From the NCBI RefSeq assembly GCF_000706625.1, contig NZ_KL407334.1, positions 577,907 to 641,906 of the forward strand: a DNA stretch of 64,000 nucleotides. The letters are read 5' to 3'. The position numbers were made by a program, and so were the translations under genes. Shown here piece by piece: positions 1 through 9,289 of the stretch (positions within the stretch are counted from its first letter, which is position 1; each line of letters opens with the position of its first letter). The notes under the pieces were generated by a model. That model saw nothing but the letters and a program-made list of their open reading frames with translations. It was not told the origin of the DNA and ran no database searches. Source of the stretch: Bartonella koehlerae C-29 (GTDB lineage Bacteria > Pseudomonadota > Alphaproteobacteria > Rhizobiales > Rhizobiaceae).

Positions 1-935
1 CGCCCTTCCGCATCTGTATTGCCAACTTCAACATTTAAACCTTTACGACTTTTGAGAATATCGCCTGGTTTGTAAGCATTGGCAGAAATTGCATTTTCAA
101 CAGCTGGGATTAAAACACGTAGACGAAAGGGTAATTTGGCATCCATGATAAGTTTAGCCAATCCCAAAACATGTGCACCTCCTCCCATATCTTTTTTCAT
201 GAGCAACATATTATTGGCTGATTTAATATCGAGTCCTCCAGTATCGAAAGTTACGCCTTTGCCAACCAACGTTATTTTAGGGTGATTTTCTTGTCCCCAA
301 TGTAGCTCAATGAGTCGTGGTGCAGTATTGCTAGCTCGTCCTACGGCATGAATCATTGGAAAATTATGTGTTAAGAGTTTATCTCCACAAATGCTTTGGA
401 CATAAGCACCGTAGGTTTTTCCCAGTTGGCGTGTTTCTTTCTCGAGGATATCAGGGTTCATATCATTGGCGGGAATATTGATGAGATCACGAACAAAAAA
501 GACAGTTTCATAAATTCGTTGAAGTTCATTGAGATCAACCATATCGTTAACGTAAAACGATAAGAGCTTTGAGGAAGAATTTTGACGGTAACGGTTAAAT
601 TGATAACTTCCGAATGCCAATCCAAGATAGCTATTTATTTCATGAGAGGCAGTTCCTTCTAAATGCCAATGTCCAGCAGGAAGGTTTTTAGCGAGAAGCC
701 CTGTGATAAAAGGTTCATCACCATTACCAAGTCCAAAGAGAACCTTTTTTAAATGCCCTGTTTCGCTAGGAATGAAGAGTATTTGCCCCGCTTTACCAGT
801 GAAATCATTAACTTTTATCCATGCTGTTGTTGATGCATCAAATGATAAATCAACCAGACTTTTCTGGTTTACCAAAAATATGGGACAACTATTATCGATA
901 CGTGTTGAGGTAAAGTGAATGTGATGTAAATGCAT
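1..935 (-). CDS. M17 leucyl aminopeptidase family protein, 3' end cut by window edge
   Basis: This cytosolic metallopeptidase would release N-terminal amino acids from peptides. The reverse strand reads in one open frame from an ATG at 933-935 (MHLHHIHFTS) to base 1. At the window edge it reaches NTDAEGR, the signature of the M17 leucyl aminopeptidase family, whose Asp and Glu bind the two metals. Upstream in the same frame are other family blocks: GKGVTFDTGGLDIK (metal Asp and catalytic Lys) and MKKDMGGAHVLG. About 311 codons are present, and the C-terminal part of the catalytic domain lies outside the window. The Shine-Dalgarno AAAGG overlaps the stop codon of coaA 12 bases upstream, so the two are probably co-transcribed and translationally coupled. 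Whether it is PepA or a more distant M17 enzyme cannot be told without the missing end. Confidence 0.9.
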   Translation of the reverse strand, partial: MHLHHIHFTSTRIDNSCPIFLVNQKSLVDLSFDASTTAWIKVNDFTGKAGQILFIPSETGHLKKVLFGLGNGDEPFITGLLAKNLPAGHWHLEGTASHEINSYLGLAFGSYQFNRYRQNSSSKLLSFYVNDMVDLNELQRIYETVFFVRDLINIPANDMNPDILEKETRQLGKTYGAYVQSICGDKLLTHNFPMIHAVGRASNTAPRLIELHWGQENHPKITLVGKGVTFDTGGLDIKSANNMLLMKKDMGGGAHVLGLAKLIMDAKLPFRLRVLIPAVENAISANAYKPGDILKSRKGLNVEVGNTDAEG

Positions 936-947
936 ATTTAGAAACCT

Positions 948-1946
948 TTATAGTCGTCGAAGTGCCACATATTCAACCAAATGTTTTTTTCCCTTGCGTA
1001 GAATGAGATTAGATCGTGGTCGTGTTGGCAATATATTTTCTTGTAAATTTTTCAAATTAATTGTTTGCCAGATATTTTCAGCTATTTTTAAGGATTCTTC
1101 TTCATGCATGAATGCATAACGATGAAAATAAGACTTAGGATTTTGAAAAGCTGTTTTACGCAAACGTTTAAAACGTTCCAAATACCATTGTCGAATGACT
1201 TCTGTTTCAGCATCTACATAGATTGAAAAATCAAAAAAGTCTGAAACAAAAGGAATGATTTTGCCATCTTTAGGAAGGTCATTGACTTGTAATACATTAA
1301 TCCCTTCAACAATTAAGATATCGGGATGATCAATGGTAATTGTCTGGTTTTCTAGAACATCATAAATCATATGCGAATAAAGTGGGGCACGTACATTACC
1401 AATACCGGCTTTTATGGCAGAAAGAAAGCAAAGTAATTTTTTAATATCGTAGGAATCTGGAAATCCTTTACGATTCATACGATTTTTTTGCTGTAAAACA
1501 GCATTAGGATAGAGAAAACCATCCGTTGTAATCAAATCAACTTTAAGATTGGAAGTCCAACGTTTCAAAAGTTCTTGAAGAATACGAGCAGTAGTTGATT
1601 TTCCTACCGCGACAGAGCCAGCAATTCCAATGATAAAAGGAGTTTTTCTCGTTCCTTCTTGATATAAAAATTGTTGACGCTTGTAAAAAAGTTCCTGTAC
1701 AGTTTCAACATGGCATGATAACAGACGTGATAAAGAAAGATAAATGCGTTGTACCTCTTCAAGATCAATTGGATCACCAATTGAGCGTAAGCGTTTGATT
1801 TCATCAAAGGTCAAAGTGAGCGGTGTATCCGCACGAAACTGAGACCACTCTTGTGCAGTAAAGACACGATAGGGTGAGTATCGATCAGAAATCGGTTTGA
1901 CCAAATTATCTTCCTGATTAATTTTTGAGAGAATCTTATCAACCAT
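948..1946 (-). CDS. coaA: Type I pantothenate kinase CoaA
   Basis: CoaA phosphorylates pantothenate with ATP, the first and feedback-controlled step of coenzyme A synthesis. The 332-residue protein has the bacterial type I layout: an N-terminal [15 protein letters not shown] segment, a P-loop GSVAVGKST at about residues 110-118, the [12 protein letters not shown] block, and [11 protein letters not shown] further on. The length is close to the usual 310-330. The start is the ATG at 1944-1946. The M17 peptidase follows 12 bases downstream on the same strand. In other Rhizobiales this gene usually sits at the end of the his operon next to hslVU; here an asparaginase gene lies between it and hslV and no his genes are seen. 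Confidence 0.96.
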   Translation of the reverse strand: MVDKILSKINQEDNLVKPISDRYSPYRVFTAQEWSQFRADTPLTLTFDEIKRLRSIGDPIDLEEVQRIYLSLSRLLSCHVETVQELFYKRQQFLYQEGTRKTPFIIGIAGSVAVGKSTTARILQELLKRWTSNLKVDLITTDGFLYPNAVLQQKNRMNRKGFPDSYDIKKLLCFLSAIKAGIGNVRAPLYSHMIYDVLENQTITIDHPDILIVEGINVLQVNDLPKDGKIIPFVSDFFDFSIYVDAETEVIRQWYLERFKRLRKTAFQNPKSYFHRYAFMHEEESLKIAENIWQTINLKNLQENILPTRPRSNLILRKGKKHLVEYVALRRL

Positions 1947-2060
1947 CTGTATCAGTCGAGATTTTTTTTCTGAAGTAATTGATTAAGGATATACAGGCAG
2001 ACTGTTTTGTATTCAAATGAATTTTATTTTGCATGTTCTCTTCTTTTAAATAGATAATCC

Positions 2061-3050
2061 TTAGCTTATAGTCCAGTCATTCCAATATGCATTAATTTGT
2101 TCTAACGAGAGCCCTTGTGCCAAAAAAGCCCATAAAAGTAAACGTGCTTTTACTGCTGATAAATAACCGGACATGAGAGCGCCAGAAGCAATCATATCGA
2201 CTTCTGAACCTTTATAGCCATAAGTTTTGCGGGTTGTAGGGCCAGTGTAGGTACGGCTAGCGATAATGATTGGCATTTTTTGTGTATATTGTCGCACGAT
2301 ATCCGCTTCTTCAAAACTGCAGTGTCCTGATCCAAAACCTGCAATAACAACTCCAGCATAATGGCCACTTTCAAAGCAGAATTTCATTAAATGTGTATCA
2401 GAGGATAAAGAAGAGTATAGGAGTGCAACTTGGTGACCATAGTTTTTGGGAAGATCAAATGTTGTTGGGAAAAAATTTCGATCAGTAAAATAAATCAGTT
2501 TTCCTTCCAAAATAATGCCTAGAACACCTGCCAAACTTGACTGAAATGTCTCAATTTTGACGGTATGGCTTTTCTGGATCCAATAAGGTGAATGAATTGT
2601 ATCGTTGATTACAACTAAAACGCCTCTATTTCGACTTTGTGGATGAACAGCGACGCGGGTTGCTGCCAAAATATTAGCCGGTCCATCAGCTCCTGCTTCA
2701 CAGGGGAGTCGCATAGCACCAGTTACAATAAGTGGTTCGGCTTTATTCCAGTAGAGGGAAAGAAAAAAAGCTGTTTCTTCTACTGTATCAGTACCTTGGG
2801 TTAAAACAATACCTTCTGCACCCGCTTTTATTTGTTGTGTTGCCCACTTTATAATTTCAAAAAGACTTTTGAAAGATAAAGATCCACTTGGTATTTGCAT
2901 TAATGTTTGAGCATGAATATCAGCGATACTATCTAAGTCAGGAACACTTTTGATGAGTATATCTGAAGTTAAAATCGGTTGCATTTGGCCAAAATTATCA
3001 GCAGCCATTGCAATTGTTCCGCCCAATGTCCCTATGGCTATTTTTTTCAT
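2061..3050 (-). CDS. L-asparaginase, cytoplasmic-type
   Basis: The product hydrolyses L-asparagine to aspartate and ammonia. The 329-residue protein opens with MKKIAIGTLGGTIA, the first asparaginase signature, with the nucleophilic Thr at position 12. The second signature, LTQGTDTVEETAFF, has Thr87-Asp88-Thr89. TGAMR and ADGPANI blocks follow. No signal peptide is visible, so it should act in the cytoplasm. The gene is divergent from hslV; the 203 bases between the two starts must hold both promoters. Family assignment is firm; substrate preference (asparagine or glutamine) cannot be read from sequence alone. Confidence 0.93.
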   Translation of the reverse strand: MKKIAIGTLGGTIAMAADNFGQMQPILTSDILIKSVPDLDSIADIHAQTLMQIPSGSLSFKSLFEIIKWATQQIKAGAEGIVLTQGTDTVEETAFFLSLYWNKAEPLIVTGAMRLPCEAGADGPANILAATRVAVHPQSRNRGVLVVINDTIHSPYWIQKSHTVKIETFQSSLAGVLGIILEGKLIYFTDRNFFPTTFDLPKNYGHQVALLYSSLSSDTHLMKFCFESGHYAGVVIAGFGSGHCSFEEADIVRQYTQKMPIIIASRTYTGPTTRKTYGYKGSEVDMIASGALMSGYLSAVKARLLLWAFLAQGLSLEQINAYWNDWTIS

Positions 3051-3143
3051 GATTTTTCCTCTAAAAGGCGTAAACTTTTTACATAAAGTTGTTTAGCAAC
3101 AATTTGCATTGACAACAATGATATCTTTTTTTTATTCCAATAA

Positions 3144-3176
3144 ATTGAGTTTTGCTTAATCATTGAGTTTTGCTTT
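3144..3176. repeat. Tandem 14-base direct repeat upstream of hslV
   Basis: ATTGAGTTTTGCTT occurs at 3144-3157 and again at 3162-3175, an 18-base period, in the divergent promoter region between the asparaginase and hslV genes. The spacing is close to two helical turns, which would suit a dimeric regulator, but the sequence resembles no operator I know. It could equally be a replication-slippage duplication. Confidence 0.5.
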
Positions 3177-3253
3177 ATATGTTCTTAAATAAAAGACAAA
3201 AATGATTAGATTTTACATTTAATGAAAAGAAGTCAATGTTAAGGAGTTTCCTT

Positions 3254-3835
3254 ATGGCAGAACATAAGCCAGATATAATGTATGGTACAACTATTATTAC
3301 TGTACGAAAAGATGGCAAAGTAGTAATGGCCGGTGATGGTCAAGTATCTCTTGGGCAGACAATTATGAAAGGCAATGTGCGCAAAGTGCGTCGTCTTGGG
3401 AAGAGTAGAGCGGTTATTGCTGGTTTTGCAGGTGCTACAGCGGATGCTTTCACGTTGCTGGAAAGATTAGAAACGAAGCTTGAGCAATATCCTGACCAGC
3501 TCATGCGTGCCTGTGTAGAACTTGCAAAAGACTGGCGAACAGACCGCTATTTACGTCGTCTTGAAGCAATGATGCTCGTTGCTGATAAGAAAATAACGTT
3601 AGCTTTAACAGGGCTTGGTGATGTTTTAGAACCAGAAGACGGTATTATGGCTATTGGTTCTGGAGGAAATTTTGCTCTTTCGGCTGCACGGGCACTCATA
3701 GATATGGACTTGGATGCAGAAACCATTGCCCGTAAAGCTATGGATATTGCTGCTAAAATTTGTGTTTACACCAATGATCATTTCACAATTGAAACATTGG
3801 ATGCAGAATTATCTTCTTTAGAGAAAGCTATTTGA
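3254..3835 (+). CDS. hslV: ATP-dependent protease peptidase subunit HslV (ClpQ)
   Basis: HslV is the threonine-protease chamber of the HslUV complex, which degrades unfolded and regulatory proteins. An ATG exists further upstream at 3236, but the AAGGAG at 3241-3246 sits 7 bases before the ATG at 3254, so that start is used (193 residues). The protein begins [17 protein letters not shown]; the catalytic Thr is expected just after Gly11, so a short propeptide of about 11 residues must be removed, as in other alphaproteobacterial Hsl[11 protein letters not shown] and [14 protein letters not shown] blocks match the family. The stop TGA is followed immediately by the hslU start codon, indicating coupled translation. 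Confidence 0.97.
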   Translation: MAEHKPDIMYGTTIITVRKDGKVVMAGDGQVSLGQTIMKGNVRKVRRLGKSRAVIAGFAGATADAFTLLERLETKLEQYPDQLMRACVELAKDWRTDRYLRRLEAMMLVADKKITLALTGLGDVLEPEDGIMAIGSGGNFALSAARALIDMDLDAETIARKAMDIAAKICVYTNDHFTIETLDAELSSLEKAI

Positions 3836-5146
3836 ATGTGTGTTGTATTTTCCCCTCGAGAGACTGTTTCTGAACTTGATCGTTTTATTATTGGCCAAAA
3901 TGATGCCAAACGTTCTGTGGCTATTGCGCTGCGTAATCGATGGCGTCGACAACAGCTTGATGGTCCGATGCGTGATGAAGTTATGCCCAAAAATATTTTG
4001 ATGATAGGACCGACAGGTGTTGGTAAAACGGGTATAGCACGTCGATTAGCAAAACTTGCTGGAGCGCCTTTCGTTAAAGTAGAGGCAACTAAATTCACTG
4101 AAGTTGGTTACGTGGGGCGTGATGTTGAGCAAATTATTCGTGATCTTGTTGAGATTGCTATTTCTCTTGTGCGTGAAAAAAAACGGGATGAAGTAAAAGT
4201 AAAGGCTCACATTAATGCTGAAGAGCGTGTTTTAGATACTCTTGTTGGCAAGACAGCCAGTCCCACTACCCGTGAAAGTTTTCGTAAAAAATTGCGTGAT
4301 GGTGAATTGGATGAGAAAGAGATTGAAATTGAAATAGCTGACAATAACAGTAATAGTGCTTCGATCTTTGATATTCCTGGTATGCCTGGTGCACAAATGG
4401 GAATTATGAATTTGTCAGAGATTTTTGGCAAAATGGGGAGTCGTACAAAGGTTCGCAAAACGACAGTAAAGGACGCTTTTAAGCCACTTATTGACGATGA
4501 ATCTGAAAAACTCCTTAATCAGGATCAAATTATTCAAGAAGCACTTCGTGTTGCTGAGAATGACGGAATTGTTTTTATCGATGAGATTGATAAAATTGCA
4601 ACCAGAGATGGGGGAGCAAGTGCTGCTGTTTCACGTGAGGGCGTTCAACGGGATCTTTTGCCTTTGGTTGAAGGAACAACAATTGCCACAAAATATGGGC
4701 AAATCAAAACAGATCATATCCTTTTTATTGCATCAGGTGCGTTTCATGTTTCTAAGCCATCTGATTTATTGCCAGAACTTCAAGGTCGTTTGCCCATCCG
4801 TGTGGAACTAAATCCTTTAACAAGGGAAGATTTACGACGTATTCTAACCGAACCTGAGGCTAGTCTGATTAAGCAATATATTGCTTTAATGGCAACGGAA
4901 GAGGTTCATTTAGAAATTACCGATGATGCGATTGACGCTTTAGCAGATATTGCTGTGGATTTAAATGCAAGGATTGAAAACATAGGGGCACGGCGTTTGC
5001 AAACGGTAATGGAGCGCGTTTTGGATGAGATTTCTTTTACTGCACCTGATAAAGCTGGAACCTCGTTTAAAGTTGATGCTGCTTATGTCAAAAAGTCTAT
5101 AGGTGATCTTGCTGCGGATGTCGATCTTTCCCGTTTCATTCTTTAG
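3836..5146 (+). CDS. hslU: ATP-dependent protease ATPase subunit HslU (ClpY)
   Basis: HslU is the AAA+ unfoldase that feeds substrates into HslV. The 436-residue protein carries a P-loop GPTGVGKT at about residues 58-65, a pore-loop region [10 protein letters not shown], the family-specific I domain in the middle, Walker B with IVFIDEIDK, and the sensor 2 motif IGARRL. The start codon abuts the hslV stop, a one-to-one arrangement suited to equal production. Length matches the family. It converges with the methyltransferase gene 19 bases downstream. Confidence 0.98.
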   Translation: MCVVFSPRETVSELDRFIIGQNDAKRSVAIALRNRWRRQQLDGPMRDEVMPKNILMIGPTGVGKTGIARRLAKLAGAPFVKVEATKFTEVGYVGRDVEQIIRDLVEIAISLVREKKRDEVKVKAHINAEERVLDTLVGKTASPTTRESFRKKLRDGELDEKEIEIEIADNNSNSASIFDIPGMPGAQMGIMNLSEIFGKMGSRTKVRKTTVKDAFKPLIDDESEKLLNQDQIIQEALRVAENDGIVFIDEIDKIATRDGGASAAVSREGVQRDLLPLVEGTTIATKYGQIKTDHILFIASGAFHVSKPSDLLPELQGRLPIRVELNPLTREDLRRILTEPEASLIKQYIALMATEEVHLEITDDAIDALADIAVDLNARIENIGARRLQTVMERVLDEISFTAPDKAGTSFKVDAAYVKKSIGDLAADVDLSRFIL

Positions 5147-5165
5147 GGTAAATGCTCGTTTTCAT

Positions 5166-6197
5166 CTACCGGCGTGCTTCGATAACTTTAAAGCCATGGG
5201 CTTTTTCATGTATCAATACCATACGAAAGAGTTTTTTTAACAATATTTCATAAGGCAAATGGCGGTTAGCAACAAGAAGTAGATTACCACCGGGCTTTAG
5301 ATATTTTGCAGCATTAATAATAAAATGCTGCCCTAATGAGATATCTGTAGTTTGTTGTGTATGAAACGGCGGGTTTGAAATGATTGTATCATACAGATTT
5401 GTGATTGGCTCATGTACAAGATCATGCCAATAGAAATCGATTGGAAGAGAAGCTGTTATGTTTTTTAGATGCTGTTTGGCTGCTTTCAAAGCATTGTAGT
5501 CCGCTTCATAGAGATCGAGAGCAGTAAGTTTTTCACTTCTTTCAAGTGCAGTGTGAGAAAGGAAACCCCAACCAGCACCAAAATCCGCAGTTTTTCCAGA
5601 AATAACTTTACGCATATACGATGCAAGAATAAAAGACCCTGGATCAATACGACCGTGCGAGAACATGCCAGAAGTGGTTTGAAACTTATTTTCAAAAATG
5701 AGTGGTGGTGAACGAAACTGTGCAGTATTTTGTCTCTCTATTTGTTGTGGAACTTGAATCCAGAATACAAGACCATGATTTTTGGACAATTTATTGGTGA
5801 TGGGTACAATTTTTTTGACCCATTTCATCATTGAGTCAGCACCACTCGTTTTATTTCCACCAATAATGATCCACCCACCAGGTTTAACACGTTCTAATAA
5901 ATCAAGAAAACAATTTTGGTTGAAACCACGATATTTGCTTAATTGCAAAAGTGCACCATCATGGGTAAAAGTTTGATTGATTTGAGGAGAACAGCGAAAT
6001 TGAGCATTGGAAAATTTTAAAAAATCTGGTCGCCAAGGTGTTATAACTTCTAAGTTTTTTGTCCATTCTGGAGTGGGGATTTCCGTTAAACCAAAACTCA
6101 GCCAAGATTGGCTTGGACCAGGGTATGGAAGCATATGTTTTTCAAAAGGCAAGAATAATAACACATATGGTTCTTTCACAGAAAAACGCCATTCCAA
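5166..6197 (-). CDS. rsmC: RsmC-like class I SAM-dependent methyltransferase, start uncertain
   Basis: This is probably an rRNA guanine-N2 methyltransferase of the RsmC/RlmG group. The C-terminal half shows a SAM-binding glycine motif (VADFGAGWGFL-like: TADFGAGWGFLSH), an acidic LTALDLYEAD, and the catalytic SNPPFH motif typical of N2-guanine enzymes. The N-terminal half is a degenerate copy of the domain, as in the family. The start is awkward: the first usable codon is a TTG at 6195-6197, with no clear ribosome site. The frame stays open upstream to the pnp stop at 6237-6239 (residues YEIKYHPK before the TTG), and family members usually have about 20 more N-terminal residues. The start may be a rare codon further up, or an indel in the T8 run near 6221-6228 may have removed it. 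Confidence 0.8.
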   Translation of the reverse strand: MEWRFSVKEPYVLLFLPFEKHMLPYPGPSQSWLSFGLTEIPTPEWTKNLEVITPWRPDFLKFSNAQFRCSPQINQTFTHDGALLQLSKYRGFNQNCFLDLLERVKPGGWIIIGGNKTSGADSMMKWVKKIVPITNKLSKNHGLVFWIQVPQQIERQNTAQFRSPPLIFENKFQTTSGMFSHGRIDPGSFILASYMRKVISGKTADFGAGWGFLSHTALERSEKLTALDLYEADYNALKAAKQHLKNITASLPIDFYWHDLVHEPITNLYDTIISNPPFHTQQTTDISLGQHFIINAAKYLKPGGNLLLVANRHLPYEILLKKLFRMVLIHEKAHGFKVIEARR

Positions 6198-6236
6198 TTT
6201 GGGATGGTATTTAATTTCATAAAAAAAAGGGGAAGA

Positions 6237-8438
6237 TTACCCTCCTTTTTTCTTATGACGACGTTTGTTTTCGGATTTATTTGTTTCTTCTGCACATTTT
6301 TCTTGTTTTGCTTTTATCGAATCATCACCAATAATTTCTTTACCGGTTTTTTGGTCGACAATTTTCATTGATAAGCGAACTTTACCACGTTCATCAAAAC
6401 CCATTAATTTAACCCACACTTTATCGCCTTCTTTAACAACATCTGTTGTTTTTGTGACGCGTTCTGTTGTAAGTTGAGAGATATGCACGAGCCCATCACG
6501 TGAGCCAAAGAAGTTTACAAATGCACCGAATTCTGCAGTTTTTACAACTGTTCCTTGATAAATAACGCCAACTTCAGGTTCATCAACAATCGAATGGATC
6601 CAGCGTTTTGCTGCTTCAATAGTTTTTGCATCGGTAGAAGCAATTCTAATGGTTCCATCATCTTCAATATTGATTTTTGCCCCAGTTTGTTCAACGATTT
6701 CTCTAATAACTTTACCACCAGAACCGATAACATCACGAATTTTATCAATAGCGATGTTCATAACTTCGATGCGTGGAGAAAATTCACTGAGTTCAGCACG
6801 TGCACTGGTTAAAGCTCTAGCCATTTCTTTAAGGATATGGATTCGACCACCTTTGGCTTGTTCAAGCGCGATTTTCATAATCTCTTCGGTAATACCATCA
6901 ATTTTGATATCCATTTGCAAGGCGGTAATACCATTTTCTGTTCCAGCTACTTTAAAATCCATGTCTCCAAGATGATCTTCATCTCCTAAAATATCAGATA
7001 GTACAGCAAAGCGTTCACCTTCTTTAATCAAACCCATGGCAATCCCTGCGACGGGGCGTGCCAGAGGAACGCCGGCATCCATGAGAGCAAGTGAAGTTCC
7101 ACAAACTGTTGCCATGGAAGAGGATCCATTGGATTCAGTGATTTCTGAAACAGCACGAATAGTGTAAGGAAAGGCTTCCTTAGTTGGCAACATAGGATGA
7201 ATGGCACGCCACGCCAGTTTACCATGCCCGATCTCGCGACGACCAGGAGAGCCAAGACGTCCTATTTCACCCACTGAAAATGGTGGAAAATTATAATGGA
7301 GGAGGAATGTTTCTTTATACATACCCGTTAAAGAATCGATATACTGTTCATCTTCACCGGTTCCTAATGTTGCAACGACAATCGCTTGTGTTTCTCCACG
7401 GGTAAAGAGTGCCGATCCATGTGTTCGGGGTAAAATACCAACTTCCGATTGGATGGGACGTACTGTTGAAAGGTCGCGTCCATCGATACGCTTTTTCGTA
7501 TCAAGAATGTTTGAGCGAACAATTTTTGCTTGCAATTGTTTGAAAACAATTGCAATTTGATCTGCACTAAATTTACAGTCTTCTTCTGTTTCTGACATAA
7601 ATTTATTGATGATTTCTGTTTTAAGAGCATCGATTCCAGCATAACGTTCCTGTTTATCGGTAATTGTATAAGCTTTTCGTATATCCTGTTCGGCCATTTC
7701 CAGTACAGCTGTTTCGAGATCAGAGAGATCTTCGAGAACAAAATCACGTGGATCTTTTGCGGCAACTTCGGCAAGTTGTATGATGGCATCAAGAACAGGT
7801 TGAAGACCTTTGTGCCCAAACATGACAGCACCCAACATGATGTCTTCAGGCAATTCTTGTGCTTCTGATTCAACCATCAATACAGCACTTTCTGTTCCGG
7901 CAACAACGAGATCAAGTTTTGATTCGGGCATTTCATCGATATGGGGATTGAGAATGTATTGTCCGTTACAGTAGCCAACACGAGCTCCAGCAATGGGGCC
8001 CATAAAAGGAACACCTGATAGAGTTAATGCGGCAGAAGATGCAATCATCGCGAGAATATCGGGATTATTTTCGAGATCATGCTGTATAACGGAAACGATG
8101 ACTTGCGTATCATTTTTATAACCATCAGCGAAGAGGGGACGAATCGGACGATCAATTAAACGCGAAATCAAAGTTTCATTTTCACTTGGTCGGCTCTCAC
8201 GTTTTAAATAGCCACCAGGGATTCTACCAACGGCATAGGACTTTTCTTGATAATTAACAGTGAGTGGAAAAAAGTCTTGGTCTGGTTTTGGGCTTTTTGC
8301 TGATACAACAGTTGCTAAGACAATAGTTTCACCGTAGGTAGCAATAACTGCACCATCAGCTTGACGCGCTATTTTCCCTGTCTCAAGGGTTAGTGGCCGA
8401 CCGGCCCATTCAATTTCTATCTTGTGTGTTTTGAACAT
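6237..8438 (-). CDS. pnp: Polyribonucleotide nucleotidyltransferase (PNPase)
   Basis: PNPase degrades RNA 3' to 5' by phosphorolysis and is a degradosome component. The 733-residue protein has two RNase PH domains joined by an alpha-helical domain, then a KH domain ([15 protein letters not shown]) and an S1 domain ([22 protein letters not shown]) near the end, closing with a Lys-rich tail. [21 protein letters not shown] and [14 protein letters not shown] are family blocks. It lies 262 bases downstream of rpsO on the same strand. The gap contains a strongly folded element at 8511-8610, which may be the site of PNPase autoregulation. Confidence 0.98.
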   Translation of the reverse strand: MFKTHKIEIEWAGRPLTLETGKIARQADGAVIATYGETIVLATVVSAKSPKPDQDFFPLTVNYQEKSYAVGRIPGGYLKRESRPSENETLISRLIDRPIRPLFADGYKNDTQVIVSVIQHDLENNPDILAMIASSAALTLSGVPFMGPIAGARVGYCNGQYILNPHIDEMPESKLDLVVAGTESAVLMVESEAQELPEDIMLGAVMFGHKGLQPVLDAIIQLAEVAAKDPRDFVLEDLSDLETAVLEMAEQDIRKAYTITDKQERYAGIDALKTEIINKFMSETEEDCKFSADQIAIVFKQLQAKIVRSNILDTKKRIDGRDLSTVRPIQSEVGILPRTHGSALFTRGETQAIVVATLGTGEDEQYIDSLTGMYKETFLLHYNFPPFSVGEIGRLGSPGRREIGHGKLAWRAIHPMLPTKEAFPYTIRAVSEITESNGSSSMATVCGTSLALMDAGVPLARPVAGIAMGLIKEGERFAVLSDILGDEDHLGDMDFKVAGTENGITALQMDIKIDGITEEIMKIALEQAKGGRIHILKEMARALTSARAELSEFSPRIEVMNIAIDKIRDVIGSGGKVIREIVEQTGAKINIEDDGTIRIASTDAKTIEAAKRWIHSIVDEPEVGVIYQGTVVKTAEFGAFVNFFGSRDGLVHISQLTTERVTKTTDVVKEGDKVWVKLMGFDERGKVRLSMKIVDQKTGKEIIGDDSIKAKQEKCAEETNKSENKRRHKKKGG

Positions 8439-8510
8439 TTTTTATCCTTAACGACCAGCGTTCACATCTTTAAGTGGTCACATTCTGGTTTTGAGTAGCA
8501 TATTTTGAAG

Positions 8511-8610
8511 CTATGGGCAGGATAACAAGACACTTCTGTCTTTTCGCGAGAAGAGAGGAATAAATCGCAATTTAAAACGCGAAGCAACTAGCAATCCTGC
8601 CCCATGATAG
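8511..8610 (-). ncRNA. Predicted three-way-junction RNA in the rpsO-pnp leader
   Basis: Reading base pairs directly: a perfect 9-bp outer stem joins 8515-8523 (GGGCAGGAT) to 8594-8602 (ATCCTGCCC), extended by CTAT/ATAG at 8511-8514 and 8607-8610. Inside are two further hairpins placed back to back: 8527-8532 with 8537-8542 (AAGACA/TGTCTT, four-base loop), and 8543-8548 with 8578-8583 (TTCGCG/CGCGAA, 29-base loop). On the minus strand this forms a closed three-way junction ending about 72 bases before the pnp start codon. In E. coli the rpsO-pnp leader holds an RNase III-cleaved hairpin through which PNPase represses its own mRNA. A similar role is inferred from position, not shown. Confidence 0.6.
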
Positions 8611-8700
8611 TTATTCATCAGTTTTTAAAGTTTTTAACTAAAAACAGCAAGCTGAAAAATAGGCGGATTTTTGTAGAAAAACCACCCACCCATTTTTCTT

Positions 8701-8970
8701 TTAGCGGCGCAAACCTAATTTCTTGATAAGTGCCTGATAACGATTTTGGTCAATTCCTTTAAGGTAATCAAGTAGGCGACGGCGTTGAGATACCATTTTC
8801 AAAAGACCACGACGAGAATGGTTATCCTTTTTGTGAGACTTAAAATGATTAGTCAAATTAGCAATACGTTCAGAAAGTACAGCAACTTGCACTTCTGGTG
8901 ATCCCGTGTCACCGACTTTATTTGCGTATTCTGCGACAATAGCTTTTTTACGTTCAGCCGTAATCGACAT
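8701..8970 (-). CDS. rpsO: 30S ribosomal protein S15
   Basis: S15 binds the central domain of 16S rRNA early in small-subunit assembly. The 89-residue length and the blocks [17 protein letters not shown] and [20 protein letters not shown] are exactly those of bacterial S15. The start ATG at 8968-8970 is preceded on the minus strand by GAAAGGA. In related genomes rpsO follows truB directly; here a plus-strand transporter gene sits in between, so rpsO must have its own promoter in the 320 bases shared with that divergent gene. No binding-site structure for S15 autoregulation was worked out. Confidence 0.98.
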   Translation of the reverse strand: MSITAERKKAIVAEYANKVGDTGSPEVQVAVLSERIANLTNHFKSHKKDNHSRRGLLKMVSQRRRLLDYLKGIDQNRYQALIKKLGLRR

Positions 8971-9289
8971 CGTATTATCCTTTCAAAAAACGAATAAACA
9001 AAAACCACCCATAGCCGAGATGTCGTTCAGCAAGGGTCTATGAGAAAACAAGAAGAGTCAAAGACTTCTTATTTACTGTGATGTTTATATAGGAAAGAAG
9101 GTCGAAATACTAGTCCTTCAAAGCATCTTGAAGATTTTTTTATAAAGGCTTTTGTTGTGAAAGACTGATTTTAATACTGTTTTATGAAAAATTTTTAAAG
9201 AATTATGCATCCTTTTAAGACAAAGATTTCTGCTTAACAGAGTGTATATTGTAAAAAAAAGCGATAGAATACCGATTTGGAGGAAAAAG

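Noticed and set aside
3236-3253. Longer hslV starting at 3236
   Set aside because: The upstream ATG overlaps the AAGGAG ribosome site that correctly serves the ATG at 3254.
7364-7873. 169-codon open frame on the minus strand inside pnp
   Set aside because: It is an out-of-frame reading of pnp with no ribosome site and no recognisable family; the pnp frame is fully conserved here.
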